Assembly (NCBI RefSeq): GCF_026651855.1
Contig: NZ_CP093280.1
Span: 6,966,501 to 7,030,500 of the forward strand
Origin: Pseudomonas silvicola
GTDB taxonomy: Bacteria; Pseudomonadota; Gammaproteobacteria; Pseudomonadales; Pseudomonadaceae
Direction: 5' to 3'
Length of the DNA: 64,000 nt
In this document: positions 49,662-58,522 of the stretch, one piece after another
Position numbering within the stretch: position 1 is the first letter of the stretch
How the letters are laid out: each line of letters opens with the position of its first letter
Notes under the pieces: model-generated
Database searches by the model: none
The model's input: only the letters and a program-made list of their open reading frames with translations
Told to the model about the DNA's origin: nothing
Made by a program: the position numbers and the translations under genes

Positions 49662-50358
49662 GGGCGATGGCGTCATGGCGCCAGTACTCCAGGTCGCAGT
49701 CGATCAACCTTCCCTGCTGGTCATGGTTGACCCGGGTGATACGTAGCCCGGGGCTCCCCACGGAGACCTTCAGTGCACTGGCCGCTTCGGCTCGCAGGGC
49801 CGTGGGCGCCATCTCGAAACACACCCGGCCGTATTCGATGCCGTACTGGCGGGAATAGATCTCCGTGAGCGGCTGGCTCAGGTCCAGGTCCAGGATGTCC
49901 GGAAAGTACTGGGGGTTGAGGTAATGCTCCACGTACAGCACCAGGCGCTGATCAATGCGCCGGGTGCGGCACAACTGGATCACGCTGGACAGCGGCGGCA
50001 GTCGCAGGCTGGCGCAGATGGCCGCCGTAGCGGGTACCAGGCGGCCTGACAGCAGTTGCGTGGACGGCTCGCGGCCCTGCTCGCGGACCATGGCGTGAAA
50101 GTGGCTGCGTTTCATCAGGTCATAGGTCAGGCGCGGCGGCGAGATGAACCAGCCGCGGCGCTCCTCGCGGTAGATCAGCCCCCTGGCTTCCAGTTGTACC
50201 AGTGCCTCGCGCAAGGTGATGCGGGTGGTGTCGAACACTTCGCTCAACTTGCGTTCAGCCGGCAGCTTGCAGCCGGGCGCCAACAGGCCATGCTGGATCT
50301 GTTCCTGCAGGGCCTGGCAGATCGCCGTGACGGCCCGGGGTGCACTGTTACGCATCAT
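49636..50358 (-). CDS. GntR/HutC-family regulator with UTRA domain
   Basis: A 240-residue repressor. The N-terminal winged helix (LLAPGCKLPAERKLSEVFDTTRITLREALVQLEARGLIYREERRGWFIS) is GntR type, and the remainder is a UTRA ligand domain. It is divergent from the ABC operon at 50700-55276 across a 341-bp gap. Two near-identical operators sit at the two ends of that gap, one directly before this gene's start, so it probably controls itself and the transporter. PhnF and phosphonate regulators belong to the same family. Confidence 0.9.
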   Translation of the reverse strand: MMRNSAPRAVTAICQALQEQIQHGLLAPGCKLPAERKLSEVFDTTRITLREALVQLEARGLIYREERRGWFISPPRLTYDLMKRSHFHAMVREQGREPSTQLLSGRLVPATAAICASLRLPPLSSVIQLCRTRRIDQRLVLYVEHYLNPQYFPDILDLDLSQPLTEIYSRQYGIEYGRVCFEMAPTALRAEAASALKVSVGSPGLRITRVNHDQQGRLIDCDLEYWRHDAIALRADVSPP

Positions 50359-50369
50359 TTCAACCTGCC

Positions 50370-50381
50370 TGGTCTAGTCCA
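50370..50381. promoter_or_regulatory. Candidate GntR operator, regulator side
   Basis: TGGTCTAGTCCA is a near-palindrome 11 bp upstream of the regulator's start codon. It shares TGGTCTAGA-type half-sites with the copy at 50628-50639, pointing to autoregulation. Confidence 0.6.
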
Positions 50382-50612
50382 GCCACAAAAAGGGGCACCG
50401 CACCGCTGGGGCTGCCCTGGCTGCAGCCTAGGCAAAATAAATGACCACGGGATGACAGCCAGCCCGGAAACGCCCTACAGAGCCGGTCCCAACCCCTTAC
50501 AGATCAAGCTGTTAAAACTGAACTACGCTTACTGCCCACGGGTGCCAAGGGTGCTTGTGCAAGGGCCGCGCCAGCGCGCCCTACATCAAATTGTCATCAC
50601 CGCACCCTAGAT

Positions 50613-50639
50613 TGGCTCAGGTATTGCTGATCTAGACCA
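50613..50639 (+). promoter_or_regulatory. Candidate ABC-operon promoter and GntR operator
   Basis: TGATCTAGACCA (50628-50639) is the partner of the operator at 50370-50381 in inverted form. Just before it, TGGCTCA-GGTA-TTGCT (50613-50628) has sigma-54 geometry (GG-N10-GC), with two mismatches in the -24 part. If real, the repressor site covers the transcription start. The rest of the 341-bp gap shows no gene. Confidence 0.5.
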
Positions 50640-50699
50640 CTACCGCGACACCGTCCAGACAAACACCAGCGTTCGCTGAACGCGCCCAAGGAGCTTCGG

Positions 50700-51764
50700 A
50701 TGAAAAAGCTTTTCCTGGCATCACTGGTAGGCATGGGCATCGCCATGAGCATCAATGCCATGGCCGCCGACGTCGATTTGAAAACCCTGGAAGCGGCCGC
50801 CAAGGCCGAAGGCGCGGTCAACAGCGTCGGCATGCCCGATGACTGGGCCAACTGGAAAGGCACCTGGGCGGGGCTGCTGGCCAAATATGGCCTGACCCAC
50901 ATGGACACCGACATGAGCTCGGCCCAGGAAGTGGCCAAGTTCGATGCCGAGAAAGACAATGCCAGCGCCGATATCGGCGACGTGGGCGCCGCCTTCGGCC
51001 CCATCGCCACGGCCAAGGGCGTGACCCAGCCGTACAAGCCCACCACCTGGGAACAGATCCCGGACTGGGCCAAGGACAAGGACGGCCACTGGGCATTGGC
51101 CTACACCGGCACCATCGCGTTCATCATCAACAAGCAACTGGTCAAGGACGATGACGCGCCGAAAAGCTGGGCCGACCTGGAGAAAGGCAAGTACAAGGTC
51201 GCCATCGGTGACGTGAGCACCGCCGCCCAGGCCGCCAACGGCGTGCTGGCCGCCGCCATCGCCCGTGGCGGTGACGAAACCAACCTGGCCCCGGGTCTGG
51301 AACTGTTCACCAAGCTGGCCCAGCAGAAACGCCTGTCGCTGGCCAACCCCACCATCCAGACCCTGGAAAAGGGTGAGGTGGAAGTCGGCGTGGTCTGGGA
51401 CTTCAACGGCCTGAGCTACCGCGACAAGATCGACCCCACCCGCTTCACGGTGCTGATTCCCTCCGACGGCACGGTGATTTCGGGCTACACCACCATCATC
51501 AACAAATACGCCAAGCACCCCAATGCCGCCAAACTGGCGCGTGAATACATCTTCAGCGACGAAGGCCAGTTCAACCTGGCGCGCGGGCATGCCCGGCCGA
51601 TCCGTGCCGAGCACCTGAAACTGCCGCAAGACGTGGCCGACAAGCTGCTGCCCAACGAGCAGTACAAGAATGCCAAGCCGATCAAGAATCCTGACGCATG
51701 GGAGAAGAGCTCCAAGTTGCTGCCGCAGCAGTGGAACGAGCAGGTCATCATCGAAATGAACTGA
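50700..51764 (+). CDS. ABC transporter substrate-binding protein
   Basis: A 354-residue periplasmic binding protein of the type 2 (PotD/Fbp-like) fold, with a signal peptide (MKKLFLASLVGMGIAMSINAMAA). Aromatic and acidic residues in MPDDWANWKGTWAGLL and VVWDFNGLSYRDK could contact a small charged ligand. It is the first gene of a five-gene transport operon equivalent to P. aeruginosa PA3250-PA3254. The ligand is not known from sequence; a phosphorylated or phosphonate compound is suggested only by the phosphatase-like enzyme downstream and the PhnF-type regulator. Confidence 0.87.
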   Translation: MKKLFLASLVGMGIAMSINAMAADVDLKTLEAAAKAEGAVNSVGMPDDWANWKGTWAGLLAKYGLTHMDTDMSSAQEVAKFDAEKDNASADIGDVGAAFGPIATAKGVTQPYKPTTWEQIPDWAKDKDGHWALAYTGTIAFIINKQLVKDDDAPKSWADLEKGKYKVAIGDVSTAAQAANGVLAAAIARGGDETNLAPGLELFTKLAQQKRLSLANPTIQTLEKGEVEVGVVWDFNGLSYRDKIDPTRFTVLIPSDGTVISGYTTIINKYAKHPNAAKLAREYIFSDEGQFNLARGHARPIRAEHLKLPQDVADKLLPNEQYKNAKPIKNPDAWEKSSKLLPQQWNEQVIIEMN

Positions 51765-51800
51765 CCGGCACCACTCTTTTCCCGATCTTCTCCCAGCCCC

Positions 51801-51826
51801 CGCAGGGACCGGGCGGAGCTCGGGAA
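51801..51826. repeat. Single REP unit inside the ABC operon
   Basis: CGCAGGGACCGGGCGGAGCT plus CGGGAA lies between the binding-protein gene and the phosphatase gene. It may form a differential-stability point that keeps binding-protein message above permease message. Confidence 0.65.
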
Positions 51827-51855
51827 GGCCCCACATGATCCACAAGGCGAGCACC

Positions 51856-52662
51856 ATGCCCCACAAAACCCTGCTGGTATTGCTCGATGGCCTCAGCTAC
51901 CAGGTCGCCGAGCACGCCATGGGCCACCTGCATGCCTACGTGGCTGCCGGCAAGGCTGCGCTGTACCAACTGGAATGCGAGCTGCCAGCCCTGTCACGCC
52001 CGCTGTACGAATGCATTCTCACCGGCGTCGCGCCCATCGACAGCGGTATCGTGCACAACAACGTCAGCCGCCTGTCCAGCCAGCGCAGCGTGTTCCACTA
52101 TGCCCGCGACGCCGGCAAGGTCACCGCGGCCGCGGCCTATCATTGGGTCAGCGAACTCTACAACCGCTCCCCGTTCGACGCTGCCCGTGACCGCCACACC
52201 GTGGCGCCACAGCTGCCTATCCAGTACGGGCACTTCTACTGGGCCGATCACTACCCCGACTCCCACCTGTTCGCCGACGGTGAAGACCTGCGCCTGCGCC
52301 ACGCGCCGGACTTTCTACTGATACACCCCATGAACATCGACGATGCCGGGCACAAGCACGGCCTCGACAGCCCGCAATATCGCAACAGCGCCCGCGGCGC
52401 CGACGTGATCCTGGCGGACTACCTGCAAGGCTGGCTGGACGGCGGCTACCAGGTGCTGGTGACCGCCGACCACGGCATGAACAACGACCGCTCCCACAAC
52501 GGCCTGCTGCCCGAAGAACGCCAGGTACCGCTGTTCGTGCTGGGCGATGCCTTCAGCCTGGACCCACAGGCACGCCCGCGGCAACTCGAACTGTGCGGCA
52601 CCCTGTGCCAGTTGCTGGGCGTGCCCCACGACAAACCCTTCTGCCGGGAGCTGCTCAAGTGA
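51856..52662 (+). CDS. Alkaline phosphatase-superfamily phosphodiesterase/phosphatase
   Basis: A 268-residue member of the type I phosphodiesterase/nucleotide pyrophosphatase clan. The metal site is set by LLVLLDGLSY, the nucleophile region ECILTGVAP, the IHPMNIDDAGHKHG segment and VTADHGMNND. No signal peptide is evident, so it should act in the cytoplasm on imported substrate. The ATG at 51856 is preferred; an in-frame ATG at 51835 would add seven residues. Its stop overlaps the permease start (GTGA at 52659-52662), placing it firmly inside the transporter operon. Confidence 0.85.
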   Translation: MPHKTLLVLLDGLSYQVAEHAMGHLHAYVAAGKAALYQLECELPALSRPLYECILTGVAPIDSGIVHNNVSRLSSQRSVFHYARDAGKVTAAAAYHWVSELYNRSPFDAARDRHTVAPQLPIQYGHFYWADHYPDSHLFADGEDLRLRHAPDFLLIHPMNIDDAGHKHGLDSPQYRNSARGADVILADYLQGWLDGGYQVLVTADHGMNNDRSHNGLLPEERQVPLFVLGDAFSLDPQARPRQLELCGTLCQLLGVPHDKPFCRELLK

Positions 52663-53501
52663 GCCGACAACGAAGTGGCAAGGGCTGGGCCCTGCTGTGC
52701 CTGGTGCCATTCGCCCTGGTGTTCATCGTGTTTCAGATCGCCCCGCTCGCCTGGGTGGCGTTGCACAGCCTGCGCACCGACAGCGGCTGGGGCGTGGAAA
52801 ACTTCGTCGCAGCCTTCAGTTCGCGCTTCTATCGCCAGGCCATGCAGTTCAGCCTGGAGATCAGCTTCTGGTCCAGCCTGTTCGGCATCATCATCGCTAT
52901 CCTGGGCAGCTACTCCCTGCGCCGGGTGGACTCCAAGCTGCGCGACTTCGTCAGTGCCTTCGCCAACATGACCAGCAACTTCGCCGGGGTGCCGCTGGCC
53001 TTTGCCTTCATCATCCTGCTGGGGTTCAACGGCAGCCTGACCATGATTCTCAAGCAGGCCGGGCTGATCGAAGACTTCAACCTGTATTCCAAGACCGGCC
53101 TGATCATTCTCTACACCTACTTCCAGATCCCCCTGGGCGTGCTCCTTCTCTACCCCGCCTTCGACGCGTTGCGTGAAGACTGGCGCGAGTCCTCGGCGCT
53201 GCTGGGGGCCAGTGCCTGGCAATACTGGCGTCATATCGGCCTGCCGGTACTGACCCCGGCGCTGCTGGGTACCTTCGTGATCCTGTTGGCCAACGCCCTG
53301 GGCGCTTACGCCACGGTGTATGCACTGACCACCGGCAACTTCAACGTACTGCCCATCCGCATCGCCGCCATGGTGGCCGGCGACATCAGCCTCAACCCCG
53401 ACCTGGCCGCCGCCCTGGCGATGATTCTGGTGGGCATGATGACCCTGGTCACCCTCGTCCATCAGTGGCTGTTGAAGAGGAGCTACCATGTCGCGCGCTG
53501 A
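52659..53501 (+). CDS. ABC transporter permease (first)
   Basis: A 280-residue inner-membrane permease of the PotB/CysT type with six helices. The EAA loop for ATPase docking is DWRESSALLGASAWQYWRHIGLPVL. The GTG start at 52659 overlaps the phosphatase stop, and its end overlaps the second permease by 14 bp. Together with the neighbouring permease it should form the heterodimeric channel for the ligand of the upstream binding protein. Confidence 0.92.
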   Translation: MSRQRSGKGWALLCLVPFALVFIVFQIAPLAWVALHSLRTDSGWGVENFVAAFSSRFYRQAMQFSLEISFWSSLFGIIIAILGSYSLRRVDSKLRDFVSAFANMTSNFAGVPLAFAFIILLGFNGSLTMILKQAGLIEDFNLYSKTGLIILYTYFQIPLGVLLLYPAFDALREDWRESSALLGASAWQYWRHIGLPVLTPALLGTFVILLANALGAYATVYALTTGNFNVLPIRIAAMVAGDISLNPDLAAALAMILVGMMTLVTLVHQWLLKRSYHVAR

Positions 53502-54285
53502 AACCGGCCCGGCCAGCCTCTACCACAGGGTAGTCGCGTGGCTGCTGTTCCTGATCCTGCTGTTGCCCCTGGCAGGCACCTTGCTCTATTCCCTGGCCAC
53601 CAGCTGGTCGGCGACCATCCTGCCCAGCGGCCTGACCGTGCACTGGTACCTGGACCTGTGGAGCGACACGCGCTTCCTGCACGCGTTCGGCCAGTCGCTG
53701 GTGGTGTGCGTGGGCGCCCTGCTGCTGTCGGTGGTGCTGATCCTGCCACTGCTGTTCGTGGTGCATTACCACTTTCCGCGCCTCGACGCGCTCATGAACA
53801 TCCTGATCCTGCTGCCCTTCGCGGTGCCGCCGGTGGTGTCCTCGGTGGGGCTACTGCAACTGTATGGGTCGGGCCCGATGGCCATGGTCGGCACACCCTG
53901 GATTCTGATCGGCTGCTACTTCACCGTGGCCTTGCCGTTCATGTACCGGGCCATCACCAACAACCTGCAGGCCATCAACCTGCGCGACCTGATGGACGCC
54001 GCCCACCTGCTGGGCGCCAGCACCTTCCAGGCCGCGCTGCTGGTGGTGCTGCCCAACCTGCGCAAGGGCCTGATGGTGGCGTTGCTGCTGTCGTTCTCGT
54101 TCCTGTTTGGCGAGTTCGTGTTCGCCAACCTGCTGGTAGGCACCCGCTACGAAACCCTGCAGGTGTACCTCAACAACATGCGCAACAGCAGCGGGCACTT
54201 CAACAGCGCGCTGGTGATTTCCTATTTTCTGTTTGTGCTGGTGCTGACCTGGGCCGCCAACCGCCTGAACAAGGACAAAGACTGA
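53488..54285 (+). CDS. ABC transporter permease (second)
   Basis: A 265-residue PotC-type permease with six helices and the EAA loop LRDLMDAAHLLGASTFQAALLVVLP. The ATG at 53488 follows GAGGAGCTACC inside the first permease gene, so the two are co-translated. The ATPase gene starts 1 bp after its stop. Confidence 0.92.
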   Translation: MSRAETGPASLYHRVVAWLLFLILLLPLAGTLLYSLATSWSATILPSGLTVHWYLDLWSDTRFLHAFGQSLVVCVGALLLSVVLILPLLFVVHYHFPRLDALMNILILLPFAVPPVVSSVGLLQLYGSGPMAMVGTPWILIGCYFTVALPFMYRAITNNLQAINLRDLMDAAHLLGASTFQAALLVVLPNLRKGLMVALLLSFSFLFGEFVFANLLVGTRYETLQVYLNNMRNSSGHFNSALVISYFLFVLVLTWAANRLNKDKD

Positions 54286-54286
54286 G

Positions 54287-55276
54287 ATGAGTTTCGTCAG
54301 CGTCGAACAACTGCAAAAGCACTACGGCGACACGCCCGTGTTCAGCGACATCAACTTCACCATCGCCCGGGGCGAATTCGTCACCTTGCTGGGGCCTTCT
54401 GGCTGCGGCAAATCCACTCTGCTGCGCTGCATCGCCGGCCTGACCCCGGTCAACAGCGGGCGTATCCTGCTGGAAGGCCAGGACTTAGTCCCCCTCAGCC
54501 CGCAGAAGCGCGACATCGGCATGGTGTTCCAGAGCTATGCCCTGTTTCCCAACATGACCGTGGAGCAGAACGTGGCCTTCGGGCTGCGCATGCAGAAAAT
54601 CGACAAAGGCCAGATCCACCAGCGCGTCAGCGAGGTGCTGGGCCTGGTGGAGCTGCACGAACTGGCCAACCGGTACCCGCATCAACTGTCCGGCGGCCAG
54701 TGCCAACGGGTAGCACTGGCGCGCTCGCTGGTCACCCGCCCGCGCCTGCTGTTGCTGGACGAGCCCCTGTCGGCCCTGGATGCACGCATTCGCAAGCACC
54801 TGCGCGAGCAGATCCGAGCCATCCAGCAGGAACTGGGGCTGACCACCATCTTCGTGACCCACGACCAGGAAGAAGCGCTGACCATGAGCGACCGCATCTT
54901 CCTGATGAACAAGGGCAAGATCGTCCAGAGCGGCGACGCGCAGAGTCTCTACACCGCACCCACCGATGCCTTCGCCGCCGGCTTCATCGGCAACTACAAC
55001 CTGCTGGACGCCGAGCAGGCGGGCAAGCTGCTGCAACGGCCCGTCCACACCCGTCTGGCCATCCGGCCCGAGGCCATCAGCTTGAGTTTGACCGGCGAGC
55101 TGGACGGCGAGATCCGCAGCCACAGCCTGCTGGGTAACGTGATTCGCTACCGCGTGCAGGCGCGGGGCGTGGAATTGGTGGTCGATGTACTCAACCGCTC
55201 GGCGAGCGACCTGTTGCCCAATGGGCAGCGAGTATCACTGAGCATCGATCCGCAGGCGCTTTGTGAGGTAGCCTGA
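54287..55276 (+). CDS. ABC transporter ATP-binding protein
   Basis: A 329-residue PotA/FbpC-type ATPase. Walker A GPSGCGKST is near residue 36, the signature is LSGGQCQRVALARSL (Cys in place of the usual Gln), Walker B LLLLDEPLSALD, and H-loop FVTHDQEEAL. A C-terminal TOBE-type domain follows. It completes the operon with the binding protein, the phosphatase and both permeases. Confidence 0.94.
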   Translation: MSFVSVEQLQKHYGDTPVFSDINFTIARGEFVTLLGPSGCGKSTLLRCIAGLTPVNSGRILLEGQDLVPLSPQKRDIGMVFQSYALFPNMTVEQNVAFGLRMQKIDKGQIHQRVSEVLGLVELHELANRYPHQLSGGQCQRVALARSLVTRPRLLLLDEPLSALDARIRKHLREQIRAIQQELGLTTIFVTHDQEEALTMSDRIFLMNKGKIVQSGDAQSLYTAPTDAFAAGFIGNYNLLDAEQAGKLLQRPVHTRLAIRPEAISLSLTGELDGEIRSHSLLGNVIRYRVQARGVELVVDVLNRSASDLLPNGQRVSLSIDPQALCEVA

Positions 55277-55315
55277 CGGCAGCCGCGGGCTTCACGTGAA
55301 CGCGGCGCCTTTTCT

Positions 55316-55342
55316 CGCAGCTTGCAGCCTGTAGCGTGCAAC
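55316..55342. repeat. Fragment of the GCTTGCAGC-type dispersed repeat
   Basis: CGCAGCTTGCAGCCTGTAGC and what follows resembles half of the element at 4406-4498. It is the only structure seen in the 100-bp gap between the ATPase and HAD genes. Confidence 0.5.
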
Positions 55343-55376
55343 TGCCTTCAGGCCTTGAGCAGGAGATAATTCTTAA

Positions 55377-56030
55377 ATGGCATTGGCAATCTTCGACCTG
55401 GACGAAACCCTGATCCACGGTGACTGCGCCACCCTGTGGAGCGAGCAGATGGGCCGCCTGGGTTGGGTCGACCCAGAGTCGTTCATGCGCAAGAACAATG
55501 AACTGATGGACGCCTACAGCCAGGGCAAACTGGCCATGGAAGACTACATGGCCTTCAGCCTGGAGCCGATGATCGGCCGCACGCCGGAGGAAGTCGACCA
55601 CCTGGTGGACCCCTGGGTCGAGGACTTCATCGAACCGATCATCTTCAGCGACGCCACCAAAACCATCGCCCAGCACCGCCAGGCGGGCGACCGCATCCTG
55701 ATCATCTCGGCCTCGGGCACGCACCTGGTCGGCCCCATCGCCGAGCGCCTGGGCGTGGATGAAATACTCGCCATCGAACTGGACGTCCAGCATGGCGTCT
55801 ACAGCGGCGCCACGGTCGGCACATTGACCTACCGCGAAGGCAAGATCACCCGCTTGCTGGAATGGCTGGACCAGGAAGGAGAAAACCTGGAAGGCGCGAC
55901 ATTCTACTCAGACTCGCGCAATGACCTGCCGTTGCTGCTCAAGGTGGATCATCCCCATGTGGTCAACCCCGACCCGGTGCTGCGCGAGCACGCCGAGCAG
56001 GCGGGCTGGCCGATTCATCACTGGGTGTGA
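55377..56030 (+). CDS. HAD-superfamily hydrolase, SerB-like
   Basis: A 217-residue HAD IB-family phosphatase. Motif I is FDLDETL (Asp7, Asp9), motif II is IISASG and motif III/IV is FYSDSRNDLPLL. The family (similar to CicA and RSc1362) acts on small phosphoesters. The equivalent gene follows the same ABC operon in P. aeruginosa (PA3255 position), so a functional tie to that transport system is plausible. Its end overlaps the convergent DTW gene by 13 bp. Confidence 0.9.
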   Translation: MALAIFDLDETLIHGDCATLWSEQMGRLGWVDPESFMRKNNELMDAYSQGKLAMEDYMAFSLEPMIGRTPEEVDHLVDPWVEDFIEPIIFSDATKTIAQHRQAGDRILIISASGTHLVGPIAERLGVDEILAIELDVQHGVYSGATVGTLTYREGKITRLLEWLDQEGENLEGATFYSDSRNDLPLLLKVDHPHVVNPDPVLREHAEQAGWPIHHWV

Positions 56031-56611
56031 TTGCGTTGGTAGACCTCTTGCCCCATGGCTGCGATCTGCCCTTCGATCAAGGCATCGAAAGGTTTGAGCA
56101 GTGGCTGGAATGACGCGGGTGCTTCCAGTACCTCAAGTGCCTGGGTAATCGCCTCGATGGTCGACAACGCGCCGGGCCCGGGGGCCTTGCGCAACCGGTA
56201 GCGCGACGGCGGCGCGCCATCCAGGGTAACCCGAGGCAAGGCGGCCAGCGCCGGGTTGAGGTGCAGCAGTTTGCGGGCCTTGCGCCAGGTGCCGTCGGGT
56301 ACTACCAGCAACCAGGGGCGATCATCGGCGGCATAGGCCTGGATCACCTGGGCCTCTTCGCCGGTGAACAGCAGGCAGGCGCGGTAGCCCGGTGGGTTCA
56401 GCAAGGTTTCGAGCCCTTCGAACGTCTCACCAACTATCAGCTGAGCGCTGGCCAGGCCAAGGGCTGCCAGGCGCGCAGTGTTGAGCGCGTGATTGACTTC
56501 GCTGGGGTGCTGCAGGATGAGCACGCGCGTCTGGCTGGGCAGGCTGGGGATCAGCGCGCACAGGCAGCGGGATTCGGGGCGTTGGCAGCGGGGGCATTGA
56601 ATTCGAGGCAT
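56018..56611 (-). CDS. tapT: DTW-domain tRNA-uridine aminocarboxypropyltransferase
   Basis: A 197-residue protein. An N-terminal zinc-like CPRCQRPESRCLC is followed by LILQHPSEVNHALNTARLA and the DTW-family motif VVPDGTWRKARKLL. Enzymes of this family attach an aminocarboxypropyl group from SAM to U47 in tRNA (acp3U). The symbol follows the E. coli enzyme TapT (formerly YfiP). The gene is transcribed away from the REPIN at 56684-56763. Confidence 0.88.
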   Translation of the reverse strand: MPRIQCPRCQRPESRCLCALIPSLPSQTRVLILQHPSEVNHALNTARLAALGLASAQLIVGETFEGLETLLNPPGYRACLLFTGEEAQVIQAYAADDRPWLLVVPDGTWRKARKLLHLNPALAALPRVTLDGAPPSRYRLRKAPGPGALSTIEAITQALEVLEAPASFQPLLKPFDALIEGQIAAMGQEVYQRNHTQ

Positions 56612-56683
56612 TGGCTATTTTGCCACAGGATCGCCTGCACCGGGCCAGGTGGCGTGGGGCGTCAGGCATCCTGCAGCGCCCCA

Positions 56684-56763
56684 TTCCCGAGCTTCGCCCG
56701 GTCCCACAAGGAAACACGCCGCCCCGCGGCCACCCTCTGTGGGACCGGGCGCCAGCTCGGGAA
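56684..56763. repeat. REPIN between tapT and aer-like gene
   Basis: TTCCCGAGCTTCGCCCGGTC plus CCAC (56684-56707) and GTGGGACCGGGCGCCAGCTC plus GGGAA (56739-56763) face each other around a 31-base loop. It occupies the 191-bp gap between the tapT promoter side and the end of the chemoreceptor gene. Confidence 0.8.
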
Positions 56764-56802
56764 GCAGGCGCCGCGGACCGTCAGGCATTTCCGCCGCCCA
56801 GA

Positions 56803-58368
56803 TCAGCGGTTGAAGCGCTCTGCCAGGCTGTGGAGGTATTCGGCCATGCGCTCCAGTTCCTGGCTGACTTCGGCCCCCTGGCGCGCCTGGTTGGCGCTGC
56901 GGTCGCAGAGCTGGGCGATGCGGGTGATCTGCTGGTTGATGTCTTCGGCCACGTGGCTTTGTTGTTCCGAGGCGGTTGCCATCTGCTGGCTCATGCCGGT
57001 GATGCGGCTGACCGCCTGGGTGATGCCCACCAGGGCGGTCTGCACGGCTTCTACGCTCTGTACGCTGTCCTGGGAAATCTGCTGCCCACGGTCTGCCGTC
57101 TGCACCGCACGGGTGGCACCCGATTGCAAGGAGGTGATGATCTGGTGGATCTGCTCGGTAGAGGTGCGGGTACGCATGGCCAGGGAGCGCACTTCGTCGG
57201 CTACCACGGCGAAACCACGGCCCTGCTCGCCCGCCCGGGCCGCTTCGATGGCGGCATTGAGGGCCAGCAGGTTGGTCTGCTCGGCAATGGCGGTGATCAC
57301 GTCGGCGACGCTGCCGATGGACTGGGTTTCCTGCGCCAAGGCATTGACCGCCTGGCCAATCTCGGTCACCGCATTGCTCATCAGGCCCATGGCCTGCAGG
57401 CTCTGTTCGGCCAATGCACTGCCTTGCTGCGCGAGCTGGTCGGCGTCGGCAGCGGCCACGGCGGTGTTCTGCACGTTGTGGGTGACTTCCTGGATAGTGG
57501 CGGCCATTTCGGCAATGGCGGTGGCCGACTGATCGGTCTCGCTGCGCTGACGGTCGAGCAGTTCAGCCTGCACGCCGGACAGGTCAGAAGACTGCGAGGC
57601 GCGCTCGCGCACGCTGACGCCAGCGTCCACCAGCCGCGTCAAAGCGGTCTGCAGCCTTGCTTCCTCGCTGTACATGGCCAGTTCCAGGCGGCCCTGAGCA
57701 CCCGGGGTATCGCTGTAGGTCAGGGCCACCAACGGGCTGGTGAAGGATTTCGGGTGTTCATCGAGGGTGCGTTCGATGTCGCGTACCTGCCGGCGCTCGG
57801 TCAGGCCCCACGCCCCCACCAGGCTCAGCAGCACCACCGCCAGCGCCAGGTAGCCATCGAGCAGGAAATGGCTGAACACCGATACGGCTGCGGCGGCAAG
57901 AATGGGCCATCCACGCTGGAACATCTTGCCCAGCCGCGCTACTGGGGAGACCGGCGACTTGCCTGCCCGCAGCCGCGCATACAGGGCTTCGGCACGGCGG
58001 ATCTGATCGCGGGTGGGGAGCGAACGTACCGATTCAAAGCCGCTGATGCGGCCGTTTTCATAGATGGCGGTGACGTAGGCACTCACCCAGTAGAAGTCGC
58101 CATTCTTTGAGCGGTTCTTGACCACCCCCATCCATGGCTTGCCAGTCTTGATGGTGTCCCACATCTGCGCAAACACCGCAGCCGGCATGTCCGGGTGGCG
58201 GACCAGGTTGTGGGGCTTGCCCACCAGTTCGTCGTAGGTAAAGCCGCTGATGCTGACGAAAGCATCGTTGCAGTAGGTGATATGACTGTTGAGGTCAGTG
58301 GTGGAAATCAGCCGCTGTTCGCCTGAAAACGTGCGTTCGGTAAGGGTAACGGGCATATTCATGCGCAT
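56803..58368 (-). CDS. aer: Aer-type energy-taxis chemoreceptor
   Basis: A 521-residue receptor. The N-terminal PAS domain (about 15-115) begins [25 protein letters not shown] and contains the [17 protein letters not shown] segment of FAD-binding Aer proteins. A hydrophobic hairpin (about 152-188) anchors it. A methyl-accepting signalling domain follows, with the trigonal-bundle tip [19 protein letters not shown]. It senses redox state rather than a ligand. P. putida has three Aer proteins; the neighbouring gbu genes suggest the one called Aer3. Confidence 0.9.
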   Translation of the reverse strand: MRMNMPVTLTERTFSGEQRLISTTDLNSHITYCNDAFVSISGFTYDELVGKPHNLVRHPDMPAAVFAQMWDTIKTGKPWMGVVKNRSKNGDFYWVSAYVTAIYENGRISGFESVRSLPTRDQIRRAEALYARLRAGKSPVSPVARLGKMFQRGWPILAAAAVSVFSHFLLDGYLALAVVLLSLVGAWGLTERRQVRDIERTLDEHPKSFTSPLVALTYSDTPGAQGRLELAMYSEEARLQTALTRLVDAGVSVRERASQSSDLSGVQAELLDRQRSETDQSATAIAEMAATIQEVTHNVQNTAVAAADADQLAQQGSALAEQSLQAMGLMSNAVTEIGQAVNALAQETQSIGSVADVITAIAEQTNLLALNAAIEAARAGEQGRGFAVVADEVRSLAMRTRTSTEQIHQIITSLQSGATRAVQTADRGQQISQDSVQSVEAVQTALVGITQAVSRITGMSQQMATASEQQSHVAEDINQQITRIAQLCDRSANQARQGAEVSQELERMAEYLHSLAERFNR

Positions 58369-58522
58369 CGGGGCGGTCCCTGCTGTCGATGAAGAAAGGT
58401 CATCAAGCCCTGAAAGGTGTAGCAGACCCTTTCAAGGTTGTAGGGCCCTTCGACGCGGGAAGTTTCAAAAAACGCACAAATAATGGCCTCTGGCCACTGC
58501 GACCAAACGCCACAGGCAACAA

